Of a DNA stretch of 64,000 nt, positions 38,725 to 46,545 are shown piece by piece. Numbering within the stretch: position 1 is the first letter of the stretch; each line of letters starts with the position of its first letter. This stretch comes from Candidatus Zymogenaceae bacterium (GTDB lineage: Bacteria; Desulfobacterota; Zymogenia; Zymogenales; Zymogenaceae). A program made the translations under genes and the position numbers. The stretch lies in contig JAFGFE010000035.1 of assembly GCA_016931225.1 (NCBI GenBank), forward strand, positions 1 through 64,000. Direction: 5' to 3'. The notes below the pieces were generated by a model. That model ran no database searches. It worked only from the letters and a program-made list of their open reading frames with translations, and had not been told where the DNA came from.

Positions 38725-39672
38725 CTATTCCACGACCGTCACCCGATAATACCCGGTGATATCGTAGGCCTTTTCCATGGCTTCGACGCCGTACCCCATC
38801 CAGATATCCAGACGATTGCCCTTGATGGCGCTTCCCCGGTCGTGTACCGTATATATGGCGGGCATATCGAACGCCTCCAGCTCCCTGATGATGATCTTCG
38901 TCCCGATACCCATAGAGGGAGGCCCCGCGGCCATTCCCATGTATACCGGCGTTTCATCGTACGCCAGGATACCCCGGCCGTTCAGCTTGATATCTCCCCA
39001 GTAGCTGCCGGTGGCGTAGTACTCCTGATCGGGCAGAGGGGAATAATATCCGGTCACGAGGATGTTCCGCTCATACACCCTCCCCGACGACATCAGGTCG
39101 TCAATGGCCTCTTCCGTCATACTGTCCGACAGCTCGTCGTCCATATCGACCGCGGCGGAGAGTGCCATGAGAAACGATTCGTCGTAGTTTCTGTTTTCAA
39201 TAACCAACGTCCGCGCATCGGCCAGTGTCATTTCGGACACCGTCTCGGTATTTGGAGTTTCTTCTTTGGCCGTCGATCTGATGTTCCAGTCGACAGTGAA
39301 TACGATCATCACGACCACCGCCGAGAGGCTCACCATGTTCATGATGAAGGCCTCCAGCGTTCTCCGATTACTAAATATAGCATGGAAAAATCCGCTGACA
39401 CTCGACGCCACGGGCGCCAGGACGACCCTAAGGGCGTCTTCTACCGGGATATTGACATTGTAATGGCCCTGACGAATGAGAATGCGCTGTTCATTATAGG
39501 TCAACGACAGCCATTCCATAAAGAGGTGATATGCGGCGAACGCCTTGTTATACAGGGATTCATTTCTTCTGAGAATGACCGCCTTGAGAAAAACGGAGGC
39601 CACTTCGCGCTCGCTTCTGGTTCCCGATCGCAGTTCGTGGGCGAGAACCCGTAAAACCTTGATCTGTTCCAT
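38725..39672 (-). CDS. Membrane-anchored 3D-domain (double-psi beta-barrel) cell-wall protein
   Basis: The 315-residue protein has a ~105-residue N-terminal part without a signal peptide, one membrane segment (~107-127), a periplasmic linker and a C-terminal 3D domain: VTGYYSPLPDQE, MGIGTKIIIREL, YTVHDRGSAIKG and RLDIWMGYG. The three aspartate-containing motifs are the ones found in MltA-like lytic transglycosylases and resuscitation-promoting factors. It may therefore cleave or bind peptidoglycan. The N-terminal cytoplasmic part is unusual for the family. A strong promoter lies upstream and a terminator downstream, so it is monocistronic. Confidence 0.75.
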   Translation of the reverse strand: MEQIKVLRVLAHELRSGTRSEREVASVFLKAVILRRNESLYNKAFAAYHLFMEWLSLTYNEQRILIRQGHYNVNIPVEDALRVVLAPVASSVSGFFHAIFSNRRTLEAFIMNMVSLSAVVVMIVFTVDWNIRSTAKEETPNTETVSEMTLADARTLVIENRNYDESFLMALSAAVDMDDELSDSMTEEAIDDLMSSGRVYERNILVTGYYSPLPDQEYYATGSYWGDIKLNGRGILAYDETPVYMGMAAGPPSMGIGTKIIIRELEAFDMPAIYTVHDRGSAIKGNRLDIWMGYGVEAMEKAYDITGYYRVTVVE

Positions 39673-39717
39673 ACCGGCACCGTTCGTTATATAATAATTA
39701 TACTTTTTGTCGCTTAA

Positions 39718-39746
39718 ATGATATATAAATTAAATAAAGTTGTCAA
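39718..39746 (-). promoter_or_regulatory. Strong sigma-70-like promoter for the 3D-domain gene
   Basis: TTGACA (complement of 39741-39746), exactly 17 nt, TATCAT (complement of 39718-39723). Confidence 0.7.
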
Positions 39747-40233
39747 GAAATATATAAAGATATCGGGCACTTACATCTTATTTTTTTTATTTTTGTACAT
39801 ATGTTGTATTACTGATGTAATGTTTGCCCACATATTGATTTTTTGGTACATTTTTGACACAAAATAATGCGGGATTTCCTCAATAAAACAGCCCGCCAAT
39901 CGGCCTATTTCACCTCAAAACCGGCCCTCCTTGCTATAAATTATATCCGAAAATCTCCATAAGCGCAATGGCGGATAAAGATTGACTAATCAATCAATTA
40001 ACCTTGACATCACCCCCCAACTCTGATACCTTGAAAAACCCTATGGTTGGCTCGCATATTTGAGACGGCCCGGGAATTCACGAGGGCGCGTCGTCCCCCT
40101 CTCCCGCCGATCGAACCTCTCTGTTTTTTCTCCCTTCCGGGAAGCGACGGCACACGACCCCCGTTATCGTATTCAGGCGATTTCCGGGCTATTGGCGGCC
40201 CTGCGATCACACCAATGAAGTGGAGGTTTTGTC
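39747..40233. promoter_or_regulatory. Divergent intergenic region before the SPFH-thiolase cluster
   Basis: The first ~130 bases are AT-rich with T-tracts and no gene. A plus-strand promoter candidate is TTGACA (40004-40009), 17 nt, TACCTT (40027-40032). Just before it is a repeat-rich stretch with ATTGA-CTAA-TCAAT (arms of five) followed by further TCAAT, a plausible repressor site next to the -35. The ~200-nt leader after it shows no recognised riboswitch. Confidence 0.45.
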
Positions 40234-41322
40234 ATGTCAACCGCCAGTAGTGTCGATTCCGCGAAGATCAAAGCGAAAGTCGACGCAGTAACAGAGAAAA
40301 TCAAGACCACCAGTGTGCTCAAGTACCCGCTTATCATTTTCGTGCTGCTCTACCTCTTTTACGTCGCGTTTTTCGTCTACATCAAACCCAACGAAGTGGG
40401 CATCCTGGAGGTGAAATTCAACGTCATCCCCTTCCTGAGGGATTCCAGGGGCATCCAGGAAGAGCCTCTGGATACCGGCCTCAGATTCGTTATCCCCTTC
40501 GTGGAGAAGGTCCATATCCTGCCGAAGGACATCCAGGTATTTGACCTGACCAATTTCCCCACCCATTACACGAAGGGCTACAAGCCGTCGGAAGCGGCCC
40601 ATATCCAGACGTCCGACGGCTTTTACGTGGACGTGGACGTGTCGATTCTTTATCGCATCAGCGACCCGTATCTGACCTTCACAGAGATCGGCCCCGGCAT
40701 CCTGTATGAAACCAATGGTATCGAACCCAACGCGGAGCCGATCCTGAAAATCGCCCTGGGAGAGCTGACCACCGAGGAATTCTACAACAGCCCCATACGC
40801 TCCGAGAAGGCGGAGTTGGCCCGGGAGATGCTCAACGAAAATCTGAATCCCAAGGGCATCACCGTGGAGCACGTGCTGGTGCGCTATTTCGTCTATTCGG
40901 ACGAGATACAGAAAAACATCGAGGAAAAAAAGCTGATGGACCAGCTCTTCTTCACCCGAAAATCAGAGGCCAAGGCGGCAGCGGAACTGGCGAACGTCAA
41001 GAAAATCATCGAGGAGGGCGAAGCGGAGGTGGCGGTAAAACTGGAGGAGGGAAACGCCTATGTGGTCATGAAGGAGGCGGAGGCCGAGGAATACGTCCGT
41101 AAGCGGAAGGCCGAGGCGGACCTCCTGGTGGAGCTGGCTGAGGCGGAAAAGCAGCGGCTCCTCAACGAGGCGTTATTGGGTTCAGGCTCCAAGAACATCG
41201 TGGGACTCGAGATGGCGAAGGTCTACCAGGGCCTTGACGTCATCATTCTTCCCAGCGACGGACCCAGCGGCATCAATCCTCTGGACCTCGATGAAACCCT
41301 CAAGCTGTTCGAGGTAAGGTAA
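40234..41322 (+). CDS. SPFH/band-7 domain protein, membrane-anchored
   Basis: The 362-residue protein has a short cytoplasmic N-terminus, one membrane segment (~29-50) and a prohibitin-type SPFH domain (~51-230) with KPNEVGILEVKF, TSDGFYVDVDVSILYRISDP and LNENLNPKGITVEHVLVRYF. A long Glu/Ala/Lys-rich coiled coil follows (~235-320). Such proteins assemble into ring-shaped membrane scaffolds, as HflK/HflC and stomatins do. The GGAGG site is good. The next gene encodes a second SPFH protein 12 nt downstream, so the pair may form a hetero-oligomer. Confidence 0.85.
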   Translation: MSTASSVDSAKIKAKVDAVTEKIKTTSVLKYPLIIFVLLYLFYVAFFVYIKPNEVGILEVKFNVIPFLRDSRGIQEEPLDTGLRFVIPFVEKVHILPKDIQVFDLTNFPTHYTKGYKPSEAAHIQTSDGFYVDVDVSILYRISDPYLTFTEIGPGILYETNGIEPNAEPILKIALGELTTEEFYNSPIRSEKAELAREMLNENLNPKGITVEHVLVRYFVYSDEIQKNIEEKKLMDQLFFTRKSEAKAAAELANVKKIIEEGEAEVAVKLEEGNAYVVMKEAEAEEYVRKRKAEADLLVELAEAEKQRLLNEALLGSGSKNIVGLEMAKVYQGLDVIILPSDGPSGINPLDLDETLKLFEVR

Positions 41323-41334
41323 GGGAGGCGCATC

Positions 41335-42390
41335 ATGAAACATACCATACGAGCGATCCTGATACTGTCGGCTTTCGCCCTTCTCCTTTCCGGGTGCTAC
41401 ACCACCGGACCCACCGAGGTGGGCGTACGCACGAAAAAAATCACCTTCTTCGGGCTGCTGGGGAAAAAGGGCGTTCAGGATAAGATCTACCAGCCCGGCT
41501 CCACATACATCATGATCCCGGTCATTAATGATTTTCATACCCTGGATATAAAAGTCCAGACGATGGAGATGATGGGCGAGGATCATAACCTCCTGTTCAA
41601 GACCATCGACGGGAACGACATCTCCATGGACGTCATCATCAGGTACAAAATCGATAAGGAGATGGCCCCGTACATCATCCAGTACGTGGCGAAAAACGAT
41701 GACGAGGTTCGAGACGCCGTCGTCCGCACCGTTTGTCGGAGTCGTCCCCGGGACATTTTCGGCGAGCTCAAAACCGAGGAGTTTTACATCTCCAAAAAAC
41801 GGGAAAAACAGGCGGAGGAAGCCAAGCGGATTCTCAACGAAATCCTCAATCCCTACGGCATCATTGTTGAAGAGGTCAACACGAAGGACTACGGCTTCAA
41901 TCCTGAATATACGAAGGCCATTGAGGACCGCAAGGTGGCGGACCAGTTGGCGGAAAAATACATCTCCGAGGCCCTGGCCAAGGAAGAGGAGTATCTCAAA
42001 AAGCTCAACGACGCAGTTGGCGAGGTAAACAAGATGGTGGCCGAAGCGGACGGTAACTACCGCAAGGCCGTCATCGAGGCGGACGCATACTTTGAGCAGC
42101 AAAAACGCATCGCCGAGGCGATCCTGGCCGAAGGGTTGGCCCAATCGGAGGCCCTCAAGGAGAAAAACAGGGCCCTCACCGGGGCGGGGGGCGAGAAGCT
42201 GGTCATGCTGGAGATAGCCAAGAGCCTTCAAGGCAAGAAAATCATACTCCTTCCCATCTCGGGGGGGAGCGTGGATCTAAAAACCACCGATATCAACCGG
42301 CTCCTGGAGACGTACGGCACTCTGAAGCTGAAGGAAAACACATCGCCCGCACCGGCTGCTCCGTCAAACCCGACGGCGCCGACGCAATAG
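41335..42390 (+). CDS. SPFH/band-7 domain lipoprotein
   Basis: The 351-residue protein starts with a lipoprotein signal (LLLSGC, Cys ~21) instead of a membrane helix, then an SPFH domain (~25-215, with GPTEVGVRTKKI, TIDGNDISMDVIIRYKID and LNEILNPYGIIVEEVNTKDYG). A coiled coil with many Ala, Glu and Lys residues follows, and the end is a Pro/Ala tail. A lipid anchor puts the domain outside the cytoplasm, unlike the usual cytoplasmic orientation of stomatins, though HflK/HflC are also periplasmic. It is co-transcribed with the other SPFH gene. Confidence 0.82.
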   Translation: MKHTIRAILILSAFALLLSGCYTTGPTEVGVRTKKITFFGLLGKKGVQDKIYQPGSTYIMIPVINDFHTLDIKVQTMEMMGEDHNLLFKTIDGNDISMDVIIRYKIDKEMAPYIIQYVAKNDDEVRDAVVRTVCRSRPRDIFGELKTEEFYISKKREKQAEEAKRILNEILNPYGIIVEEVNTKDYGFNPEYTKAIEDRKVADQLAEKYISEALAKEEEYLKKLNDAVGEVNKMVAEADGNYRKAVIEADAYFEQQKRIAEAILAEGLAQSEALKEKNRALTGAGGEKLVMLEIAKSLQGKKIILLPISGGSVDLKTTDINRLLETYGTLKLKENTSPAPAAPSNPTAPTQ

Positions 42391-42464
42391 GACGATATTC
42401 GATATGATACACATAATAGGTACACACACGGTAGATACACATACAACCATTGGAGGTGAATCTC

Positions 42465-42923
42465 ATGGCAACTGACCTGAAAGACCAGGAACTTTTGGTC
42501 TATGAGAGCAGGATCAAAGTTCCATATACCTGGTCGGTGGGCGAGGTGGGGAGCCGTTTCCTCACCGAACTCAAGGAAAACAAGAAAATATGGGGAACCA
42601 AGTGCCCCATATGTGAGGCGGTCTTCGTCCCGCCGAAAAAGACCTGTACCTTCTGCTTTGTGGCCTGCCACGAGTGGGTCGAGCTGAAGGACGAGGGAGT
42701 TCTTCAGACCTACACCGTTGTTCGGTACGACAGCGACCTGATCCCGGGGAAAAAACCACAAATCATCGGGATAGTACTGCTGGACGGCGCGGATACGGGC
42801 ATCGCACATATGATCGACGGCGTCTCTCCTGATCAGGTAAAGGTGGGCATGCGGCTCAAGGCGGTCTTCAACGATAAGCGTACGGGCCAGATTCTGGACA
42901 TCAAACATTTCAAACCGATTTGA
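42465..42923 (+). CDS. DUF35 OB-fold zinc-ribbon acyl-CoA-associated protein
   Basis: Started at ATG 42465 (SD GGAGGTG eight nt upstream), the product has 152 residues. A rubredoxin-like zinc ribbon with C47xxC50 and C61xxC64 is followed by an OB-fold ending VGMRLKAVFNDKRTGQILDIKHF. DUF35 proteins bind acyl-CoA and bridge partner enzymes, as in the archaeal thiolase/HMG-CoA synthase complex, benzylsuccinyl-CoA thiolase (BbsA) and steroid retro-aldolases. It should pair with the adjacent thiolase-fold protein. Confidence 0.85.
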   Translation: MATDLKDQELLVYESRIKVPYTWSVGEVGSRFLTELKENKKIWGTKCPICEAVFVPPKKTCTFCFVACHEWVELKDEGVLQTYTVVRYDSDLIPGKKPQIIGIVLLDGADTGIAHMIDGVSPDQVKVGMRLKAVFNDKRTGQILDIKHFKPI

Positions 42924-42934
42924 TGAGGTGAACC

Positions 42935-44083
42935 ATGAGCGGTATTGACAACATCGCCATCGTCGGTGTGGGACAAACCACTATAGAGCGAAACAAGCTC
43001 GGGGACACCTTCGCCGATATGGTATTTGAAGCAACCCAGAAGGCCCTGGAGGACGCCGGCATGACGATGGACGACATCGACAACGTCATCACCACCTCCA
43101 ACGACTTCTGGGACGGCAGGACAATCTCGACCATGGCGGTCGGCGACGCCTGCGGCGCCGGCATGGGGAAAAACATGTCCGCCCTGGAGGGCGACGGCAC
43201 ATTCTCCTGTTTCTACGGCATGACACGAATTCTCTCCGGGGTGTACGGGACGAGCCTGGTGGTCGCCCATGTGAAGGGGTCTGAATCGGAAAATCTTCTG
43301 ATCACCAACGCCATATTCGACCCGCTCTATATGCGGCCCATCGGCCTGGACTCCCTGAACTCGGCGGCCCTGCAGATGCGCCGGTACATGACGAAATACG
43401 GCGTGACCGAAGAGCAGTGTGCGAAGGTTTCGGTGAAAAACCATAAAAACGCCTTGAAAAACCCCTATGCACAGATCAAGAAGGAGGTCAGCCTGGAGGA
43501 CGTGTTGGAATCCCGTCTCATCGCCGATCCCCTGAAACTGTATGACTGCTCCCCCATCTCCGACGCCGCCTGTGCGGTGATTATCGCCGGAGACGATCGA
43601 GCGAAAAAGGCCAAGAAACCGGTATGGGTCAAGGGCGTGGGATACTGTGCCGACTCCTACTTCCTGGGAGACAGGGACCTGGCCGACGCCTTGGCGTTGG
43701 ATATGGCCGCATCGAAGGCGTACGAGATGGCCGAAATCACCGATCCCCTCGAGGAGATCGACGTGGCCGAAGTGTACGACGCCTTTTCCTACATGGAGTT
43801 GATGTGGTACGAGGGCCTGGGCTTCTGCCCCGTCGGCAACGGAGGAAAACTGATCGATAAGGGAGTCACCGAAATGGACGGGAAGCTTCCGGTCAATCCC
43901 TCCGGCGGCCTCCTTTCCGGGCATCCGGTTATCGTCGGCGGCATGATACGGCTGGCCGAGGCGGTGCTCCAGGTACGGGGCGACGCCGGTGATCACCAGG
44001 TGAAGAACGTTAACACCGCCCTGGCCCACGGGATCAATGGCCCCTGCGGACAGTCACACTGTGTTTGGATAGTAGGGAGGTAG
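42935..44083 (+). CDS. Thiolase-fold acyl-CoA enzyme without the canonical nucleophile (A)
   Basis: The 382-residue protein aligns with SCP2-type thiolases: the N-terminal half, the VNPSGGLLSGHPV motif with the catalytic His (~residue 322), and a C-terminal GPCGQSHC cysteine motif. Where thiolases have the acyl-accepting CxSG, this protein reads EGDG (residues 85-88); the nearest cysteines are C73 and C92. It may therefore be a C-C lyase or aldolase, as in Ltp2-like steroid aldolases, or use another cysteine. It is flanked by a DUF35 gene and a second thiolase and overlaps neither. Confidence 0.8.
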   Translation: MSGIDNIAIVGVGQTTIERNKLGDTFADMVFEATQKALEDAGMTMDDIDNVITTSNDFWDGRTISTMAVGDACGAGMGKNMSALEGDGTFSCFYGMTRILSGVYGTSLVVAHVKGSESENLLITNAIFDPLYMRPIGLDSLNSAALQMRRYMTKYGVTEEQCAKVSVKNHKNALKNPYAQIKKEVSLEDVLESRLIADPLKLYDCSPISDAACAVIIAGDDRAKKAKKPVWVKGVGYCADSYFLGDRDLADALALDMAASKAYEMAEITDPLEEIDVAEVYDAFSYMELMWYEGLGFCPVGNGGKLIDKGVTEMDGKLPVNPSGGLLSGHPVIVGGMIRLAEAVLQVRGDAGDHQVKNVNTALAHGINGPCGQSHCVWIVGR

Positions 44084-44085
44084 TC

Positions 44086-45243
44086 ATGGGTAAAAAGAGA
44101 ACGGCAATTGTGGCCACCGGCCAGACCCATCACCGCTCCAGCCGCCTGGATGTCAACGGCATTGAGTTGATAAACGAGGCGGTGGTCCGGTGCCTGGAGG
44201 ACGGTGACCTGACCATAGAGGATATCGATGCCGTGGTCATCGGCAACATGGACCACTTTGAGGGCATCAATTACGTTGATACGTGGAGCATCGACGGCAG
44301 CGGCGGATTTATGAAACCGACCTTCAAGCTGACCACCGGCGGCACCACCGGCTCAACCGTCGGGCAGTCAGGCTTCTACCTCACCGCGTCCGGCATGTTC
44401 GACAAGGTTTTGTGTATCGGGTGGGAGAAAAACTCCGAATCCGACACCACCGCAGCCATCACCACCGCCTTCGACCCGATATGGGACCGCCTGGTCTTCG
44501 CCGGGGCCATCGGCGGCCTGGCGGTGGAGGCAACCAAGTATATGTCAGAATACGGGGCCACCGAGGAGGATGCGGCTCACGTAGCGGTGCGGGATCGCAC
44601 CCACGCCCTGAACAACCCCTACGCCCAGTTGAGAAAGCCGATCACCCTCGAGGACGTTATGAGTTCCCCGATGTTGTCCGATCCCATCAAGCTCCTGGAC
44701 GTATGCCCCCGTACCGACGGTGCGTGCGCGGTGGTGTGGGCAAATGAGGACTACGCTGAAAAGATATGTTCGAGACCGGCTTGGTATCACGCCGGATCGG
44801 TCAAACATCCCTTCAACCTGCTTGGGGATACGGACCTCACGACGCTCGTCTCCATGGAGCTTGCGTCGAAGGAGGCCTACAAGAAGGCGGGCATCAAGGA
44901 GCCCCTCAAGGAAATCGACGTGATGGAGCTCTATCTCCCCTATTCCTGCGCCGGACTTTCCTGGATCGAGGCGATCGGCCTGTGCGAGCGGGGCGGCGCC
45001 CCCAGGCTTGTCAGGGACGGAGTGACGAACATGGACGGGGAGCTTCCTATCAATCCCTCCGGCGGCGTCATCGCCACAAACTGCATCGGCGCCACGGCTC
45101 TGCTCCGAATGGCCGAGGCGGCCATTCAGGTCATGGGCAAGGGAGGCGATCGACAGGTTCCGGACGTTGAAACAGCTGTGGCCACCGGGTTCGGCGGGTG
45201 TTTCTGGTCAGACATCTCCGTCTTAAGAAGTAAAAAACCATAA
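44086..45243 (+). CDS. Thiolase-fold protein lacking catalytic Cys and His (B)
   Basis: From ATG 44086 (SD AGGGAGG) the product has 385 residues. The nucleophile position reads GTTG (residues 86-89), where thiolases have CxSG, and the later GHP reads TNC (in GGVIATNCIGAT), so both canonical catalytic groups are gone. The rest of the fold is intact, including DVMELY and ELPINPSGG. It is probably a structural or specialised partner of the preceding thiolase. The two start-stop regions are 2 nt apart. Confidence 0.8.
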   Translation: MGKKRTAIVATGQTHHRSSRLDVNGIELINEAVVRCLEDGDLTIEDIDAVVIGNMDHFEGINYVDTWSIDGSGGFMKPTFKLTTGGTTGSTVGQSGFYLTASGMFDKVLCIGWEKNSESDTTAAITTAFDPIWDRLVFAGAIGGLAVEATKYMSEYGATEEDAAHVAVRDRTHALNNPYAQLRKPITLEDVMSSPMLSDPIKLLDVCPRTDGACAVVWANEDYAEKICSRPAWYHAGSVKHPFNLLGDTDLTTLVSMELASKEAYKKAGIKEPLKEIDVMELYLPYSCAGLSWIEAIGLCERGGAPRLVRDGVTNMDGELPINPSGGVIATNCIGATALLRMAEAAIQVMGKGGDRQVPDVETAVATGFGGCFWSDISVLRSKKP

Positions 45244-45260
45244 GGAAAGGGAGGTCCGAA

Positions 45261-45731
45261 ATGAGCAACCTCGGAGTTGACCTCTTGACGATGCATTCCG
45301 GAGAGGGGGAACAGCCGTTCCATTATGCGATCGGCCGCTACGGCAGCAAGTTCCTGTCCGAGATTCGAGATAACAAGCAGTTTTACGGCATCAAGTGTCC
45401 CAAGTGCGGGAAGGTATACGTGCCGCCCCGCGAGGTATGCGGTCCCTGTTTTACCAAGATGACCGAATGGGTCAAGGTGGCCGACGAGGGAAAACTGTAT
45501 TCATACACCATCCTTCGCTTCGCCTTTCTGGATCCGGAAACCGGCAAGCAGAAACCGGTGCCCTACGGCTACGCCTTCATCACCCTGGACGGGGCCGACA
45601 CGGCCTTCCAGCATTTCGTGGAGATTACCGACGAATCCAAGGTAAAGGTGGGCGCCCGGGTCAAGGCGATCTTTGAGGATAAACGATACGGGAAGATTAC
45701 CGACATCAAGCACTTCGTCATCATCGACTAA
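45261..45731 (+). CDS. Second DUF35 OB-fold zinc-ribbon protein
   Basis: The 156-residue protein is a paralogue of the DUF35 gene at 42465, with C46xxC49 and C60xxC63, and ends VGARVKAIFEDKRYGKITDIKHF. It should bind acyl-CoA and pair with the second thiolase-fold protein. SD GGGAGG is seven nt upstream. The order DUF35-thiolase-thiolase-DUF35 suggests a 2+2 complex. A terminator lies 115 nt downstream. Confidence 0.85.
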   Translation: MSNLGVDLLTMHSGEGEQPFHYAIGRYGSKFLSEIRDNKQFYGIKCPKCGKVYVPPREVCGPCFTKMTEWVKVADEGKLYSYTILRFAFLDPETGKQKPVPYGYAFITLDGADTAFQHFVEITDESKVKVGARVKAIFEDKRYGKITDIKHFVIID

Positions 45732-46176
45732 GGCGAAGAGGAATGCCTGCGCCCTGAGTTATCGCCGGTATTCTACGACAATACTCACCCGTACAAAGGG
45801 CGGGATACCCGTCTTCTCAACAGCGATATCCCGCCTTCAACCATTACCGGACTCCTTTTCGAATATCGGAAGGGGTCCGGTTTTTTATATTCGCCCTCAC
45901 TCCCCTCCCAGCCAGATGTTGAATGATGCAGGCATGTCATGCACCGGACCACTCACTTCACTCCGACCGAAACCATCCCCGCACCTCCAGGACCGCCGAA
46001 CACCTTAATCGCACCCGCCTCTCGAGCATCATGAAGGGAAAAAAGAGTAAAAGATATTCCGGCGATACACACACAGACGATATCCACACAGATACACACC
46101 GCTTGTTTTCAACATTTTTACAATCTAATATAATAAATTACTTGACAGCGTATATCATTTACTATACACTATACAT
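45732..46176 (+). promoter_or_regulatory. Terminators of the SPFH-thiolase cluster and promoter region of the XRE gene
   Basis: The left part has a hairpin of GGCGGGATA/TATCCCGCC (around 45799-45837) and then an intrinsic terminator. The middle (45890-46090) shows nothing I can name beyond CA-rich repeats. The right end holds TTGACA (46142-46147), 17 nt, TACACT (46165-46170), ending six nt before the XRE ATG. Confidence 0.55.
45847..45887 (+). terminator. Intrinsic terminator after the thiolase cluster
   Basis: ACCGGACTCCTTTTCGA and TCGGAAGGGGTCCGGT form a long stem with few mismatches around a three-base loop, followed by TTTTTT. Confidence 0.85.
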
Positions 46177-46533
46177 ATGACAAAGACATTCGGAGAATAC
46201 GTGCGAAGCCGCAGGGAGGAGCTGCGGCTCACCGATCCATCCTACTCCGTCCGGCAGGTCGCCTATCGCATCGGCGTGCAGCCCGCGTACCTGAGCAGCG
46301 TGGAGCGGGGGCTGCAGTCACCGCCGTCCGAGGAAAAAATCCGCCTGCTGGCACGGGAGCTGAACGAGGACCCGGACGTGCTTCTGGCGATGGCGGGTAA
46401 GGTATCCGCGGACCTCCTGGAGGTCATCCGAACGCGGCCAAAGCTCTTCGCCCGGCTCATCCGGGAATTGAAACATCAACCCGATCGCACCATCGATCAC
46501 GTCACCAGACAGGTTCGAGACGGCGACTGGTAA
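46177..46533 (+). CDS. XRE-family helix-turn-helix regulator, apparently leaderless
   Basis: The 118-residue protein has an XRE-type helix-turn-helix at about residues 22-60 (SVRQVAYRIGVQPAYLSSVERG) and a C-terminal helical region with DLLEVIRTRPKLFARLIREL. The promoter -10 ends six nt before the ATG, so the transcript should start at or next to the start codon, with no ribosome-binding site. This arrangement is known for controller proteins of restriction-modification systems and some phage repressors. It is followed 12 nt later by the 343-residue gene with a good SD, forming an operon. Confidence 0.85.
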   Translation: MTKTFGEYVRSRREELRLTDPSYSVRQVAYRIGVQPAYLSSVERGLQSPPSEEKIRLLARELNEDPDVLLAMAGKVSADLLEVIRTRPKLFARLIRELKHQPDRTIDHVTRQVRDGDW

Positions 46534-46545
46534 CAGGAGGTATCT

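Noticed and set aside
45799-45837. First hairpin GGCGGGATA/TATCCCGCC as a separate terminator
   Set aside because: The loop is 21 nt and no T-run follows; the second hairpin is the real terminator.
46048-46105. CA-rich repeats as CRISPR or small direct-repeat array
   Set aside because: The units are short, imperfect and lack regular spacers. No CRISPR array is seen anywhere in the window.
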